Positions 24,256 to 32,526 of a DNA stretch of 57,196 nucleotides are shown here, piece by piece. Every line of letters starts with the position of its first letter. The stretch's first letter is position 1. The stretch covers positions 11,744-68,939 of the forward strand of contig NVWN01000013.1 of NCBI GenBank assembly GCA_002733685.1. The letters are read 5' to 3'. Source of the DNA: Arcobacter sp. Its GTDB lineage: Bacteria; Campylobacterota; Campylobacteria; Campylobacterales; Arcobacteraceae. Made by a program: the position numbers and the translations under genes. The notes beneath the pieces were generated by a model. It was not told the DNA's origin, made no database searches, and was given only the letters and a program-made list of their open reading frames with translations.

Positions 24256-27200
24256 ATGGCTCGTATACAGATTTTATCAAAACAAGAAGAAAAAATATTT
24301 AATGAGCCACCAGATTTTTTACCCAATGAACAGAAATATTATTTCAAAATACCTACAAAGCTTTTGGATCAACTTTATACTAACATAGCGATAGAAAATA
24401 TCGGCTATGTAATTTTACAATATGGTTATCTAAAAGCAAATAATAAATTCTTTGAAACTCACAAAGAACCTGACATTCAATATATAAAAGATATTTATAT
24501 GTTGAAAGATTTAAATATTAATATTCCTAAGCGAACCAAACAAAGATATCATTCTATAATAAAAGAATATATAGGTATTCAATTACTAACAGCAAGCATA
24601 AAACTTATACTCCAAAACGAAGCAATTTCAATGGCAAATAATTTTCAAGATAGAAGAAAAATATTTTGGACACTTGTAAATATATCCAAGAATGTAAAAA
24701 TTGAAATACCAAGTTATACAGAATTAGTTGAAATAATTGCAACTGCCTTAAATCATCAAAAATCATTTATTATAGAAAAACTCAAAGAATTTGAAACTAG
24801 TGAAAATTTAAAACAATTAGATATCTTTGTAGAAAAAAATTCAAAATTCAAAAATAAATATAATATAGGTAGCTTTAAAAGATTGGAACATTCAACAGCT
24901 AGAAGTAAAATACTTAAAAGTCTATCTCATCATCAAACTATACAAAGTAAATTTAGATTGAATAAACAAATTATTGAAGCCATTGGCATAAGCTCTGAAA
25001 TAGCTCAATATTATGCCAAATGGATTAACAAAAGTAGAGTTCACCAGTTAACAAGAAAGAATACTTTAGATACTTACTTTACACTATTATCCTTTATTTA
25101 TTATCAATATTTTATTCGTAATGACAATTTAATAGATCGATTTATAGGTATCGTTCAAAGTGCCAAAAATTCATCAATCAGAGCACAAAAAGATTCCATA
25201 TTTCAACAATCTTCTGCTAAAAATAATACAATAACTAGTTTGGAAAATACAAGCCTAGAAATTGTAAATAATATTAAAAATATTACTCAAAATCCAAATA
25301 TAAGTGCTGTAATAAAAGTAAAACTTATTGATGATTACATAAATAAACAAACACAAATCTTAGCTAAAATTTTATCAAATAATAAAACAATTGAATCGGA
25401 TATGGATAGCAAGTATAATTTTATTGAATCTAAATCAAAAGTCATACAAGGTAAATTATCTGGCATTTTAAAAGTAATAGAATTCGATGAAGTATCTTCA
25501 AATAAAGATATAATCATTGCTATAAATTATTTTAAAAACAATACAAACATCAATGAGAAAGCACCTCGGGCTTTTTTAGATAATCAAGAACAAGAGATGA
25601 TATTTAATAATGGTAAATTTAAAATATCTCTTTATAAAATTTTATTATTTTTTGCAGTGAGTAATAATATAAAATCTGGAACATTAAATCTAAAATATTC
25701 GTATAGATATCAAAGTTTTGAGAAATATTTAATCAATAAAGAAGCATGGGAAAAATCTAAAGACAATCTTTTAAAGGCTTATAAAATTGAACACTTGAAA
25801 GACTTTAGCTCCTTTATGAATCCTATAATTAAGAAATTGGATGATAGTTATAAAAATACAAATTATCGCATAATCAATCAGTTAAACAGCAATTTTAAAT
25901 TTAATAACGATTCATTTATATTAAAAACTCCTGCTATTGAAAGATTAAATGACGAAGATAATATTAGTAAGTATCTACCAAGTAGTAATTACATCTCTAT
26001 TATTGATATTTTGAATATGATCAATAAACAAACTCAATTTCTAGATCCACTAACTCATTTCAATATTAAAAATAAGAATAAAGTCTCTATACACTTATTA
26101 TTGGCAGCTATATTAGGATATGGATGCAATATAAATATATCAAAAATTGCTAAAATATCAAAAGGCATTAATCCAAATCAATTAGATAATACAAAAACCT
26201 GGTATTTTACAGAAGATAACACAATTGATGCCAATGATAAGATAATAGCTTTTATGGATAATTTAGAAATAGTAAAATTACTTCGTAATCAAGAAAATAT
26301 AAATCACACCTCAAGTGATGGACAGAAGTACAATATGAAACCATCAGTTGAGTCAACCAATGCAGGCTATTCCTTTAAATATTTTGGAACTCAAAAAGGA
26401 GTTAGTGTATATACTTTTATTGATGAGAGCCATAGATTATTTTATTCTACGGTTATAAACGTTAGTGAGAGAGAAAGTGGATATGTTATTGATGGGCTAA
26501 TGCATAATGATGTAATAAAAAGTGATATACACTCAACAGATACACATGGTTTTTCTGAAGTCATATTTGGACTCACCCATCTACTTGGATTTTCATTTGC
26601 TCCTAGAATTAAGAATTTTAAAGATCAACAATTATATGCATTTAAAAGTAGAAAAGAATATTTGCAACTAGGGTATGATCTCTTACCAAAACGCAAAATC
26701 AACACAATTAAAATGGAAGAGAATTGGGATGATATTTTAAGGTTTATTGTTACTATAAAATCTAAAAAGACATCTGCCTCACAATTGTTGAGAAGATTAA
26801 CATCTTATTCAAAACAACATAAATTATATGCAGCAATTAAAGAGTTTGGTAAAATTATAAAAACAGATTTTCTATTAAATTATATTGATGATGTTGAACT
26901 CCGTCAAAGAATTGAGAAACAATTAAACAAAGTTGAAAGTTCAAATAAATTCTCCAAAGCAGTATTTTTTGGAAATAACACAGAATTTACAGTTGCTACA
27001 ATAGAAGAACAAAACATTGCTAATAACTGTAAAAGATTAATACAAAACTCTATCATCCTATGGAATTATCTTTATATGTCCCAAAAATTAAATATAACAT
27101 CCAATAAAGAAGAAAAAAAAGAGATAATTAAAACTATTCGACAAAGTTCTATTATGCACTGGAGTCATATTAATTTTTATGGAGAATATGATTTTACAAA

Positions 27201-27264
27201 ATTAAATCGTAAAAATAGCGCATACTTAAAAGATATGGACTATTTGAAGTTAGACATACTTTAA
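24256..27264 (+). CDS. tnpA: Tn3-family DDE transposase TnpA
   Basis: A 1002-residue protein, the normal size for TnpA. The N-terminal part binds the terminal repeats. The DDE core is visible: first Asp in NHTSSDGQKYNMKPSVES, second Asp in SDIHSTDTHGFSEVIFGL, with the Glu further downstream. The end reads SIMHWSHINFYGEYDF, typical of Tn3 TnpA (usually S-P-x-x-W-x-H-I-N). The last 50 codons are duplicated, inverted, at the transposon's other end. The gene looks intact. Confidence 0.92.
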   Translation: MARIQILSKQEEKIFNEPPDFLPNEQKYYFKIPTKLLDQLYTNIAIENIGYVILQYGYLKANNKFFETHKEPDIQYIKDIYMLKDLNINIPKRTKQRYHSIIKEYIGIQLLTASIKLILQNEAISMANNFQDRRKIFWTLVNISKNVKIEIPSYTELVEIIATALNHQKSFIIEKLKEFETSENLKQLDIFVEKNSKFKNKYNIGSFKRLEHSTARSKILKSLSHHQTIQSKFRLNKQIIEAIGISSEIAQYYAKWINKSRVHQLTRKNTLDTYFTLLSFIYYQYFIRNDNLIDRFIGIVQSAKNSSIRAQKDSIFQQSSAKNNTITSLENTSLEIVNNIKNITQNPNISAVIKVKLIDDYINKQTQILAKILSNNKTIESDMDSKYNFIESKSKVIQGKLSGILKVIEFDEVSSNKDIIIAINYFKNNTNINEKAPRAFLDNQEQEMIFNNGKFKISLYKILLFFAVSNNIKSGTLNLKYSYRYQSFEKYLINKEAWEKSKDNLLKAYKIEHLKDFSSFMNPIIKKLDDSYKNTNYRIINQLNSNFKFNNDSFILKTPAIERLNDEDNISKYLPSSNYISIIDILNMINKQTQFLDPLTHFNIKNKNKVSIHLLLAAILGYGCNINISKIAKISKGINPNQLDNTKTWYFTEDNTIDANDKIIAFMDNLEIVKLLRNQENINHTSSDGQKYNMKPSVESTNAGYSFKYFGTQKGVSVYTFIDESHRLFYSTVINVSERESGYVIDGLMHNDVIKSDIHSTDTHGFSEVIFGLTHLLGFSFAPRIKNFKDQQLYAFKSRKEYLQLGYDLLPKRKINTIKMEENWDDILRFIVTIKSKKTSASQLLRRLTSYSKQHKLYAAIKEFGKIIKTDFLLNYIDDVELRQRIEKQLNKVESSNKFSKAVFFGNNTEFTVATIEEQNIANNCKRLIQNSIILWNYLYMSQKLNITSNKEEKKEIIKTIRQSSIMHWSHINFYGEYDFTKLNRKNSAYLKDMDYLKLDIL

Positions 27265-27384
27265 TATTAAAAATTAATAATTGGTCCTCTATGGGTAATC
27301 TATGAGTCAGTTTTTTTAGAATTTATTGAATTAAGCTACTTATAAGCAAGATGGCGCGTTTAGTACCTTTGTACATAAGTACCC
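27114..27384. repeat. Right 271-bp inverted terminal duplication (tnpA 3' end plus IR)
   Basis: Reverse complement of 11915-12185. The terminal GTACCTTTGTACATAAGTACCC is the functional inverted repeat end, and the bases from 27265 outward are non-coding. Confidence 0.85.
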
Positions 27385-27390
27385 TATATT
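27385..27390. repeat. Target-site duplication, right copy (TATATT)
   Basis: Matches the six bases immediately before the left end of the transposon (11909-11914). Confidence 0.7.
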
Positions 27391-27448
27391 TAAAATGAAT
27401 TTTTCTATGTGGTATTCTTACCGTAATAATTTTTTCATCTTTTTTCAT
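27391..27448 (-). pseudogene. 5' part of the gene split by the Tn3-family transposon
   Basis: On the minus strand an ATG at 27448, with GGAGAAA upstream, starts MKKDEKIITVRIPHRKIHFK and runs into the transposon end. Removing the transposon and one TATATT joins this to the frame just beyond 11908 (YNNEKILLFAYLILK). It is thus the missing start of the gene whose 3' part lies at 11530-11908. One further base shift lies inside that part, so the gene was probably already decayed or continued decaying. Confidence 0.5.
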
Positions 27449-27549
27449 TTTTCATTTCTCCATAGATTGTATACTTGATAATCAAAAAAATTTGATCTTA
27501 TTTATGTGTATTTTTTGTTATTTGTGAAAATTATTTAACTAGATACTTT

Positions 27550-27921
27550 TTAGTTAATTAAAAATTGTAAGTCATTCCCCTGTAACATATCAAAACTTTT
27601 AAGGAAATCATGTGCCTTAAGTATCTTATTCAACTGGTCTTCCCCAAAAGTAAATTCACTTTTGATAATTAAGATATTGTTACTAATCTTTCCATTATGT
27701 AATTCCACGTGGAAAGTTTTAGTTATAAACCTAAACACTTCAAAAGTTTTATTATAAAGCTCTTGATCTGTGTATTTATAAATCACCTTATTATCTTGTT
27801 TAATTTTTATCATTGGAATTTTCATAGATTTAGATTGTATGTTACACAACAGGTCAATATGTTCTGCATTTATTTCTTTTGCAGCTTCTAGTATTTCTTT
27901 AATTGATGATGTTTTTGACAT
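27550..27921 (-). CDS. Hypothetical protein, 123 residues
   Basis: No family recognised. It is a soluble protein with alternating helices and strands (for example IDLLCNIQSKSMKIPMIKIK and NNILIIKSEFTFGEDQLNK) and no signal peptide. It has a GTTTACT-type leader and lies alone on the minus strand, divergent from the four-gene cluster at 28235, separated by 313 bases. It could be a regulator or antitoxin for that cluster, but nothing in the sequence shows it. Confidence 0.5.
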   Translation of the reverse strand: MSKTSSIKEILEAAKEINAEHIDLLCNIQSKSMKIPMIKIKQDNKVIYKYTDQELYNKTFEVFRFITKTFHVELHNGKISNNILIIKSEFTFGEDQLNKILKAHDFLKSFDMLQGNDLQFLIN

Positions 27922-28234
27922 AGTAAACCTTTATTTTATTTAATAATAATATATAGTTAAATAATATTATATGAAATTTTATCTAAAAAAAAGACCTTGT
28001 GCTCAAAAACTTTATTTTCATTTCATTTTATTAAATGAAAATATTAGAGGATAGTGCTTAATTTAATTAAATATAATGTTTTGAAAATCACCTGACTCAA
28101 ATAAAGTGTAATAAACTTATCATTTAAAGACATTTATACTCTAATTTTCATAAGTTTTTATGACTAAAATAAGTTCTATTATATATTATTTTGCTAGAAT
28201 TTTGTTTATCAATATTTAAAAATAAGGGAGTACC
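27922..28234. other. Intergenic region upstream of the 28235 cluster
   Basis: Non-coding. It contains a 10-base-arm inverted repeat ATTTTCATTT / AAATGAAAAT (28015-28042), which may be an operator or a transcription end for neighbouring RNA. An AT-rich stretch near 28180-28200 (TATTATTTTGC) may be the promoter; no firm -35/-10 pair was chosen. Confidence 0.3.
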
Positions 28235-28672
28235 ATGACTGCAGTTGAAAAATTTTTTTTCAAAAGTGATATGTTTGATGTCCTTATATTAGAACCACTT
28301 GAACATATAAGAGGTAATACTGATTTAACTTACGATGGTATTTTACATTTCTTTACTCCTGAGGGAAACAGTTTTGCTGATGAAGTAAATCAAATGCTTA
28401 AAGAGTTACATAATACTATCGTCCCTAATGCATATCATGAAAATGAAGATATTCTTGCTAATAATGTGATTAAAAGACATAAATGGAATATATATAAAGA
28501 AAATTCACGATGGAAAGGTAATGATTATGACGAGCTAAACCTTCTTGCCGCTGCTGCAGGAAGAATAAAATCAGCATTTGATCATAATACACTACATTTC
28601 GATGATATGGAAAAAGGTCATCAAAAAATATTAGCAGATATTCTCTCAATAATTTTATACCATCGTTTTTAA
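28235..28672 (+). CDS. Hypothetical protein, first gene of a four-gene cluster
   Basis: A 145-residue soluble, acidic protein with a strong AAGGGAG ribosome site. Nothing recognised. Visible features: FFFKSDMFDVLILEPLEH at the start, a helical middle (FADEVNQMLKELHNTIVPN) and a C-terminal helix with LNLLAAAAGRIKSAFDHN. It may be a small partner protein for the downstream nuclease and glycosylase-like genes, all on the same strand with gaps of 20, 5 and 15 bases. Confidence 0.55.
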   Translation: MTAVEKFFFKSDMFDVLILEPLEHIRGNTDLTYDGILHFFTPEGNSFADEVNQMLKELHNTIVPNAYHENEDILANNVIKRHKWNIYKENSRWKGNDYDELNLLAAAAGRIKSAFDHNTLHFDDMEKGHQKILADILSIILYHRF

Positions 28673-28692
28673 TAAATCTAAGGAGATACTAA

Positions 28693-29574
28693 ATGGAAAT
28701 AATAAAAATTAAGGGTAAAGCATTAGAAAAACTTATTAATGTAACCAGTAATGCAATCGGTACTCTTTATGAGCCTAGAAAGATTAGAAAAAATGCAGAT
28801 GCTCAAGCATATAGAATTGAGGTAATAGCAGAAGCAGAAAGAACTAAAATACTTATAGAAGACGATACAAAATTTGAGGTTTTGGAAAGAGCAAAAAAAA
28901 GAATTTTTTTACAAAAAATTAATAAACAAATAAATATTGAGGAAGTAGTATCTAAAGCAATACCTCATCTAAAAGATAATGATACAGAGGAAGTAGTTGA
29001 CAAAGATTGGAGCACGAAGTTTTTTCAAAAAGCTCAAGACATAACTAGTAGCAATGTACAAGAAAAATGGGCAAGAATACTGGCGAACGAAATTTCAAGT
29101 CCTGGTACAACAAGTATACGCACAATGGAAGTACTTTCTGTTCTAAGTAAATCTGAAGCAGAAAAATTTGAAATACTATGCTCTTTAGTATCTAGTGATA
29201 ATCTTATATGGAAAACTAAGAAACAAAATGCGTTTGATGAATATAATATTAAATACAGTGATTTGCTTTTACTTAGGGATGCAGGGTTACTATACTCAAG
29301 TGATACATTAGTATCTATCATTCCAATTATACCAGATATAAAAATTGGGATGATGTGGATAGGGAATGATGAATACACCATAACTAATAAAAAATCGCAT
29401 GAAAATAGTTTTAAATTTAATCAGATTGCTTTGTCAGTTGCAGGTAAAGAATTATGCAAAATTTTGAATATTGAAAAAAATGAAAAATATATTAAAGAAC
29501 TAATAAATGAAAAAACTCAACATGGGTTTACTCTTGTTAAGGTAATTAAAGTTGTATCAAATAAAGGAATATAA
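28693..29574 (+). CDS. DUF2806-family protein
   Basis: A 293-residue protein that resembles DUF2806: an N-terminal helical section with heptad-like charges (EAERTKILIEDDTKFEVLER), the conserved DKDWSTKFFQKAQDI and EKWARILANEISSPGTTSIR and TMEVLSVLSKSEAEKFE blocks. DUF2806 proteins are widespread but without assigned function, and several lie near defence genes in published genomes. The ribosome site AAGGAGA is strong. Gene 2 of the cluster. Confidence 0.6.
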   Translation: MEIIKIKGKALEKLINVTSNAIGTLYEPRKIRKNADAQAYRIEVIAEAERTKILIEDDTKFEVLERAKKRIFLQKINKQINIEEVVSKAIPHLKDNDTEEVVDKDWSTKFFQKAQDITSSNVQEKWARILANEISSPGTTSIRTMEVLSVLSKSEAEKFEILCSLVSSDNLIWKTKKQNAFDEYNIKYSDLLLLRDAGLLYSSDTLVSIIPIIPDIKIGMMWIGNDEYTITNKKSHENSFKFNQIALSVAGKELCKILNIEKNEKYIKELINEKTQHGFTLVKVIKVVSNKGI

Positions 29575-29579
29575 TTAAT

Positions 29580-30281
29580 ATGGAAAAAATGGGAGAATCA
29601 CAAATCATTGATTTTTTTTCGACAATTATCAATGACGAATTTAAAAAAGAATTTGGAGATACCGAAAGCTATTCAATTGGCAACTTTTCAGGAAGTCAAG
29701 ATAGAGAATTTGCGGATTTCTTTGCTGGCACTGATGCAGTAAATGTTTTAATAGAATTTAAAGAGAAAAAAGTTGAATATAAAGCAGAATCAAGAAAACC
29801 CAATAGAGAAATACTTTGTAAAAATCTTAATGATACTATTTCAATAATCTCACGTAAATGCCATTTTATTGGCTGGGGAACTGATCAAGTAGTAATAGAA
29901 GCTGAATTTTGCCCATATATTGATATAGTATGTCACATCTGGAATTGTACAAATTTATTAAAAAAAGAAAAAATACATAAAGATTATCAATTCGTTCAAG
30001 AACTTATTAAAGAGGAAATAGGGGTAAACCATAATGAATTTATTACTTATATTAACTATCTACACAAGATATCAGGTGGTAAAGATTCAGGAGGAGAGAT
30101 ACCTTTCAAATCTATCCTCTATAGTTATAAGGATAATAGAATAGTAGCTACTCGCTTTGATAATCTTAATGAATTACTAGTATTAAGACAAATTATACGA
30201 ATGAAAAATAATGAAATAAATGAAGAAAAGAATAAACAGAATGACATAGACAACGATAGAGGAATGGGAAGAAGAATGTAA
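29580..30281 (+). CDS. PD-(D/E)XK-like nuclease, putative
   Basis: A 233-residue protein. The N-terminal half has a motif reading QDREFADFFAGTDAVNVLIE FKEKK: acidic residues, then Asp about 15 residues before an E-x-K of the form IEFKEKK. That is the pattern of PD-(D/E)XK nucleases. A C-terminal region (about 130-233) is helical with Lys/Asn-rich end. The active-site reading is mine; no family match was run. Third gene of the cluster, 5 bases after the DUF2806 gene; the nearest AGGAAT is 13 bases upstream of the ATG, so the start is less certain. Confidence 0.5.
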   Translation: MEKMGESQIIDFFSTIINDEFKKEFGDTESYSIGNFSGSQDREFADFFAGTDAVNVLIEFKEKKVEYKAESRKPNREILCKNLNDTISIISRKCHFIGWGTDQVVIEAEFCPYIDIVCHIWNCTNLLKKEKIHKDYQFVQELIKEEIGVNHNEFITYINYLHKISGGKDSGGEIPFKSILYSYKDNRIVATRFDNLNELLVLRQIIRMKNNEINEEKNKQNDIDNDRGMGRRM

Positions 30282-30302
30282 AGATTTAAACTAAGGATGA
30301 AA

Positions 30303-30896
30303 ATGGATCTACATATTAATAGCACAAATCATAGAACTATAAAAGAAAGCTTCTTTAAAATTGCAAAACAGATACTTAACCAGTACATTTTAGTTGTAAA
30401 TAAAAAAGAGTATAGAGTAGTTACAATAGAGTTTTATTATTATAATGAAGACGTTCACAAAGATACACATTCACATGCATACAAACGTAAAAGAGCAAAA
30501 GAAATGCACGTACATTCCAGTAAGTGGTATTTACATTATTTAAATACACAGGATAGCACAAGGTTTAAACGTAAAGGAATAGATTATACCTTTGGTGATG
30601 GAACAAATTATGGAGGAATACTAATAAAAGAGGTCAGAGAGCTTTATGGAGATAAGTTACTACATACGCAATCAATATTTATTGATGAGTTAGTGAAAGA
30701 ACTTAATCCTGCTGAGGTAGATAAGTGTAATTCTATTATATTTCAAAAAATGATTGAAGAAGATAATAGGCTAAATTTTGAAGCAAGACAAGACTTAGAA
30801 GAAAAAAATATTTTAACCTGGACAAGAAAAGGTTTATCGAAAAAAGAAAATGAATTCTCAAAAAAAGCATATGCATTCAAACTTGAAGACTTTTAA
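30303..30896 (+). CDS. Putative DNA-3-methyladenine-glycosylase-like (MPG-fold) protein
   Basis: The first ATG (30297) touches the AAGGA ribosome site; the ATG at 30303 has a normal 6-base spacing, so I start there (197 residues). Within VVTIEFYYYNEDVHKDTHSH the residues E, Y and H fit the spacing of the catalytic Glu, Tyr and His of human AAG (Glu125, Tyr127, His136). Downstream KWYLHY, RKGIDYTFGDG and GGILIKEVREL correspond to the nucleotide-flipping loop and the strand VLIRALEPL of MPG glycosylases. That makes it a probable member of the MPG-type glycosylase fold that removes modified bases. Last gene of the cluster, followed by a strong terminator. Confidence 0.5.
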   Translation: MDLHINSTNHRTIKESFFKIAKQILNQYILVVNKKEYRVVTIEFYYYNEDVHKDTHSHAYKRKRAKEMHVHSSKWYLHYLNTQDSTRFKRKGIDYTFGDGTNYGGILIKEVRELYGDKLLHTQSIFIDELVKELNPAEVDKCNSIIFQKMIEEDNRLNFEARQDLEEKNILTWTRKGLSKKENEFSKKAYAFKLEDF

Positions 30897-30921
30897 TGCA
30901 ACAAGGGTTAACCTTGTTGCA
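30897..30921. terminator. Bidirectional terminator between convergent clusters
   Basis: TGCAACAAGG and CCTTGTTGCA form a 10-base perfect stem with a 5-base loop. T-rich sequence on one side and A-rich on the other suit termination from both directions, for the 28235 cluster and the 32526 cluster. Confidence 0.7.
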
Positions 30922-30933
30922 AATTAATTCCAA

Positions 30934-31479
30934 CTAATTTGCTTTTGTGTCTTTATTAACTTTTAATTCCATTTTTCTTTGATAATTATATAGGACAGAT
31001 TCACATTCTTCAGCAATTTTATTTGTAATATCGCAAAATGAAGCAAATCCATACACATCAAAACTTATATTAATTGCAGCATTGGTTTCCATATTAATAA
31101 AGTAATTACTTCCCTTGCTTGGATCTTCTTTAACACCAAGTGTCAACGTTTTCTTATAACCATTACTCGTTCTTGTAAGATTTGGGTCCGTATAATTTTT
31201 ATAATTAGTTTTACCTGATCTTAATAGTTCCTTACATCCATGCACAAGTCTTCTAAGCTCATAAGAGTCCATTTTCATTGATATTCTATTATTATAGTCG
31301 TAAGAAAAACCCGATGCATTGCGAATACCATTATAAAATTCAAGATAAACTAAATCCTTGCATACAGGGTAAGCAGAAGAAGAATTTTTTGTAACTGTTA
31401 TAAAAGCAGATATATTTAATAGATTTTTTGATTGAAAACCTTTTTGTGCTACTCTGTATTTTTTGTCATCGTCACTCAT
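30934..31479 (-). CDS. Hypothetical protein, beta-rich, possibly ssDNA/RNA-binding
   Basis: A 181-residue protein rich in beta strands with Ser/Thr/Asn. Its layout (AFITVTKNSS near the start, KKTLTLGVKED in the middle, NISFDVYGFASFCDITNKIA near the end) faintly suggests a PC4/Whirly-type nucleic-acid-binding fold, but this is a guess. A basic C-terminal tail (YNYQRKMELKVNKDTK) is present. Last gene of a three-gene minus-strand set with short gaps (13 and 20 bases). Confidence 0.5.
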   Translation of the reverse strand: MSDDDKKYRVAQKGFQSKNLLNISAFITVTKNSSSAYPVCKDLVYLEFYNGIRNASGFSYDYNNRISMKMDSYELRRLVHGCKELLRSGKTNYKNYTDPNLTRTSNGYKKTLTLGVKEDPSKGSNYFINMETNAAINISFDVYGFASFCDITNKIAEECESVLYNYQRKMELKVNKDTKAN

Positions 31480-31492
31480 AGATATCCTTTAA

Positions 31493-32218
31493 TTATTTGT
31501 CATCATTTAATTTTACATACACATTACCTAATGCTCTGTACCCCTCTTTAATAAATTTTGCTACCATCATATCAGTTCGGTGGTTATCTACTTCCTCAAG
31601 CTCTTTATATCTCAAAATATTAGGGTAATTAATTGATAAATGTTTTTGTGCCCTACTCTTTTTTTCTTTTTCGTAATAAGCCCAAGATATTTGACCATAT
31701 TGTTTTCTTTCTTTAAAGGTGCTAATAATAATATGGTATGATTCTGGATTTTGTGAAATTTTACTAAATTCTTCTTCTTCATTTAATATTTTAGCAGCTG
31801 CAGTTGCGTTAATTCTTGCTGCTTCTTCATTATTAAGTTCTTCTGTAATAATTATTTCACGTGCATTTTTTTCTATTCTATTTTTTGAAATACTTTTCTC
31901 AACTTTTAATCTTTTAATACATTTTTCTTGTTCTGTAATCAATGAGGATTTCATAACTGATGTAAGATTAAATTGAAAAGCTATATTATTGGGATTTAAT
32001 ATATTAACAATCTTATTTAAATCATAAACAGAGCCTCTTCTTGTGTCTGTTTTATATTCCTGCAGCTTTTCATCTATTACGATTAACTTTGAATAAAGAG
32101 CCTCATCTATAAGGTAAAGTTTTGCTTTTTCAAAATCTATATAATCTATAGATTCAAGTAGAGAGATTATTTCAAGTTTTGCTTGAGCTAAGATAATTGT
32201 TTTTGTCACGACTTCCAT
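31493..32218 (-). CDS. Hypothetical protein with central coiled coil
   Basis: A 241-residue protein. Residues about 100-165 form a charged helical stretch (EEAARINATAAAKILNEEEE) likely to be a coiled coil. N-terminal part: AQAKLEIISLLESIDYIDFE. No motif is known to me. It is the middle gene of the three-gene minus-strand set and ends with a short basic/acidic segment. Confidence 0.5.
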   Translation of the reverse strand: MEVVTKTIILAQAKLEIISLLESIDYIDFEKAKLYLIDEALYSKLIVIDEKLQEYKTDTRRGSVYDLNKIVNILNPNNIAFQFNLTSVMKSSLITEQEKCIKRLKVEKSISKNRIEKNAREIIITEELNNEEAARINATAAAKILNEEEEFSKISQNPESYHIIISTFKERKQYGQISWAYYEKEKKSRAQKHLSINYPNILRYKELEEVDNHRTDMMVAKFIKEGYRALGNVYVKLNDDK

Positions 32219-32238
32219 AGTATTTCCTTTCTGGGCAG

Positions 32239-32526
32239 TTATTCCTTTAACACAAAATGCTCATCTACTATGTAGCTTGGCAAAATGAATGCAAAAGAGT
32301 TAGTTTTATTTTCCGCTTCATATCTAATATAATATTCATCATTCATAATAGAAAAGGTAAAGAAATTCCAAGAATTAATTGTATCTGAGCGAAACATAGT
32401 TAATACATACTCTAATTCTTTGTTCCCCAAAGACAATACTAGTTCATTGAAAAATTTAGTTTTCTTATTAATATTAAATATTCCATATTTTGCATTTGAT
32501 GCAATAAAAGTATTATTCTGAGACAT
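32239..32526 (-). CDS. Hypothetical protein, 95 residues
   Basis: A small soluble protein with a strand-rich core (NSWNFFTFSIMNDEYYIRYE). No family recognised. First gene of the minus-strand set; its ATG is preceded by TAAGGTAAATA. Together with the two genes after it, it may form a functional unit. Confidence 0.5.
   Translation of the reverse strand: MSQNNTFIASNAKYGIFNINKKTKFFNELVLSLGNKELEYVLTMFRSDTINSWNFFTFSIMNDEYYIRYEAENKTNSFAFILPSYIVDEHFVLKE

Larger units (their letters stand above)
11915..27384 (+). mobile_element. Tn3-family mercury-resistance transposon (15.5 kb)
   Basis: The element is bounded by inverted ends beginning GGGTACTTAYGTACAAARGT, encloses a mer-type cargo, and ends with resolvase and TnpA genes read toward the right end. 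A TATATT direct repeat flanks it. The left end carries an extra inverted copy of the last 50 codons of tnpA, so the ends share 271 bases rather than the usual 38. Cargo from left to right: a SHOCT membrane protein, one mer-like operon with an ArsR regulator, merA-ynfA, a second operon with merTP, an ArsR regulator, a permease and merF, then a secreted protein and a VTT-type membrane protein. Confidence 0.85.

Noticed and set aside
28015-28042. Inverted repeat as terminator of the 27550 gene
   Set aside because: The gene runs away from this repeat, so it cannot end that transcript; kept only as a possible operator.
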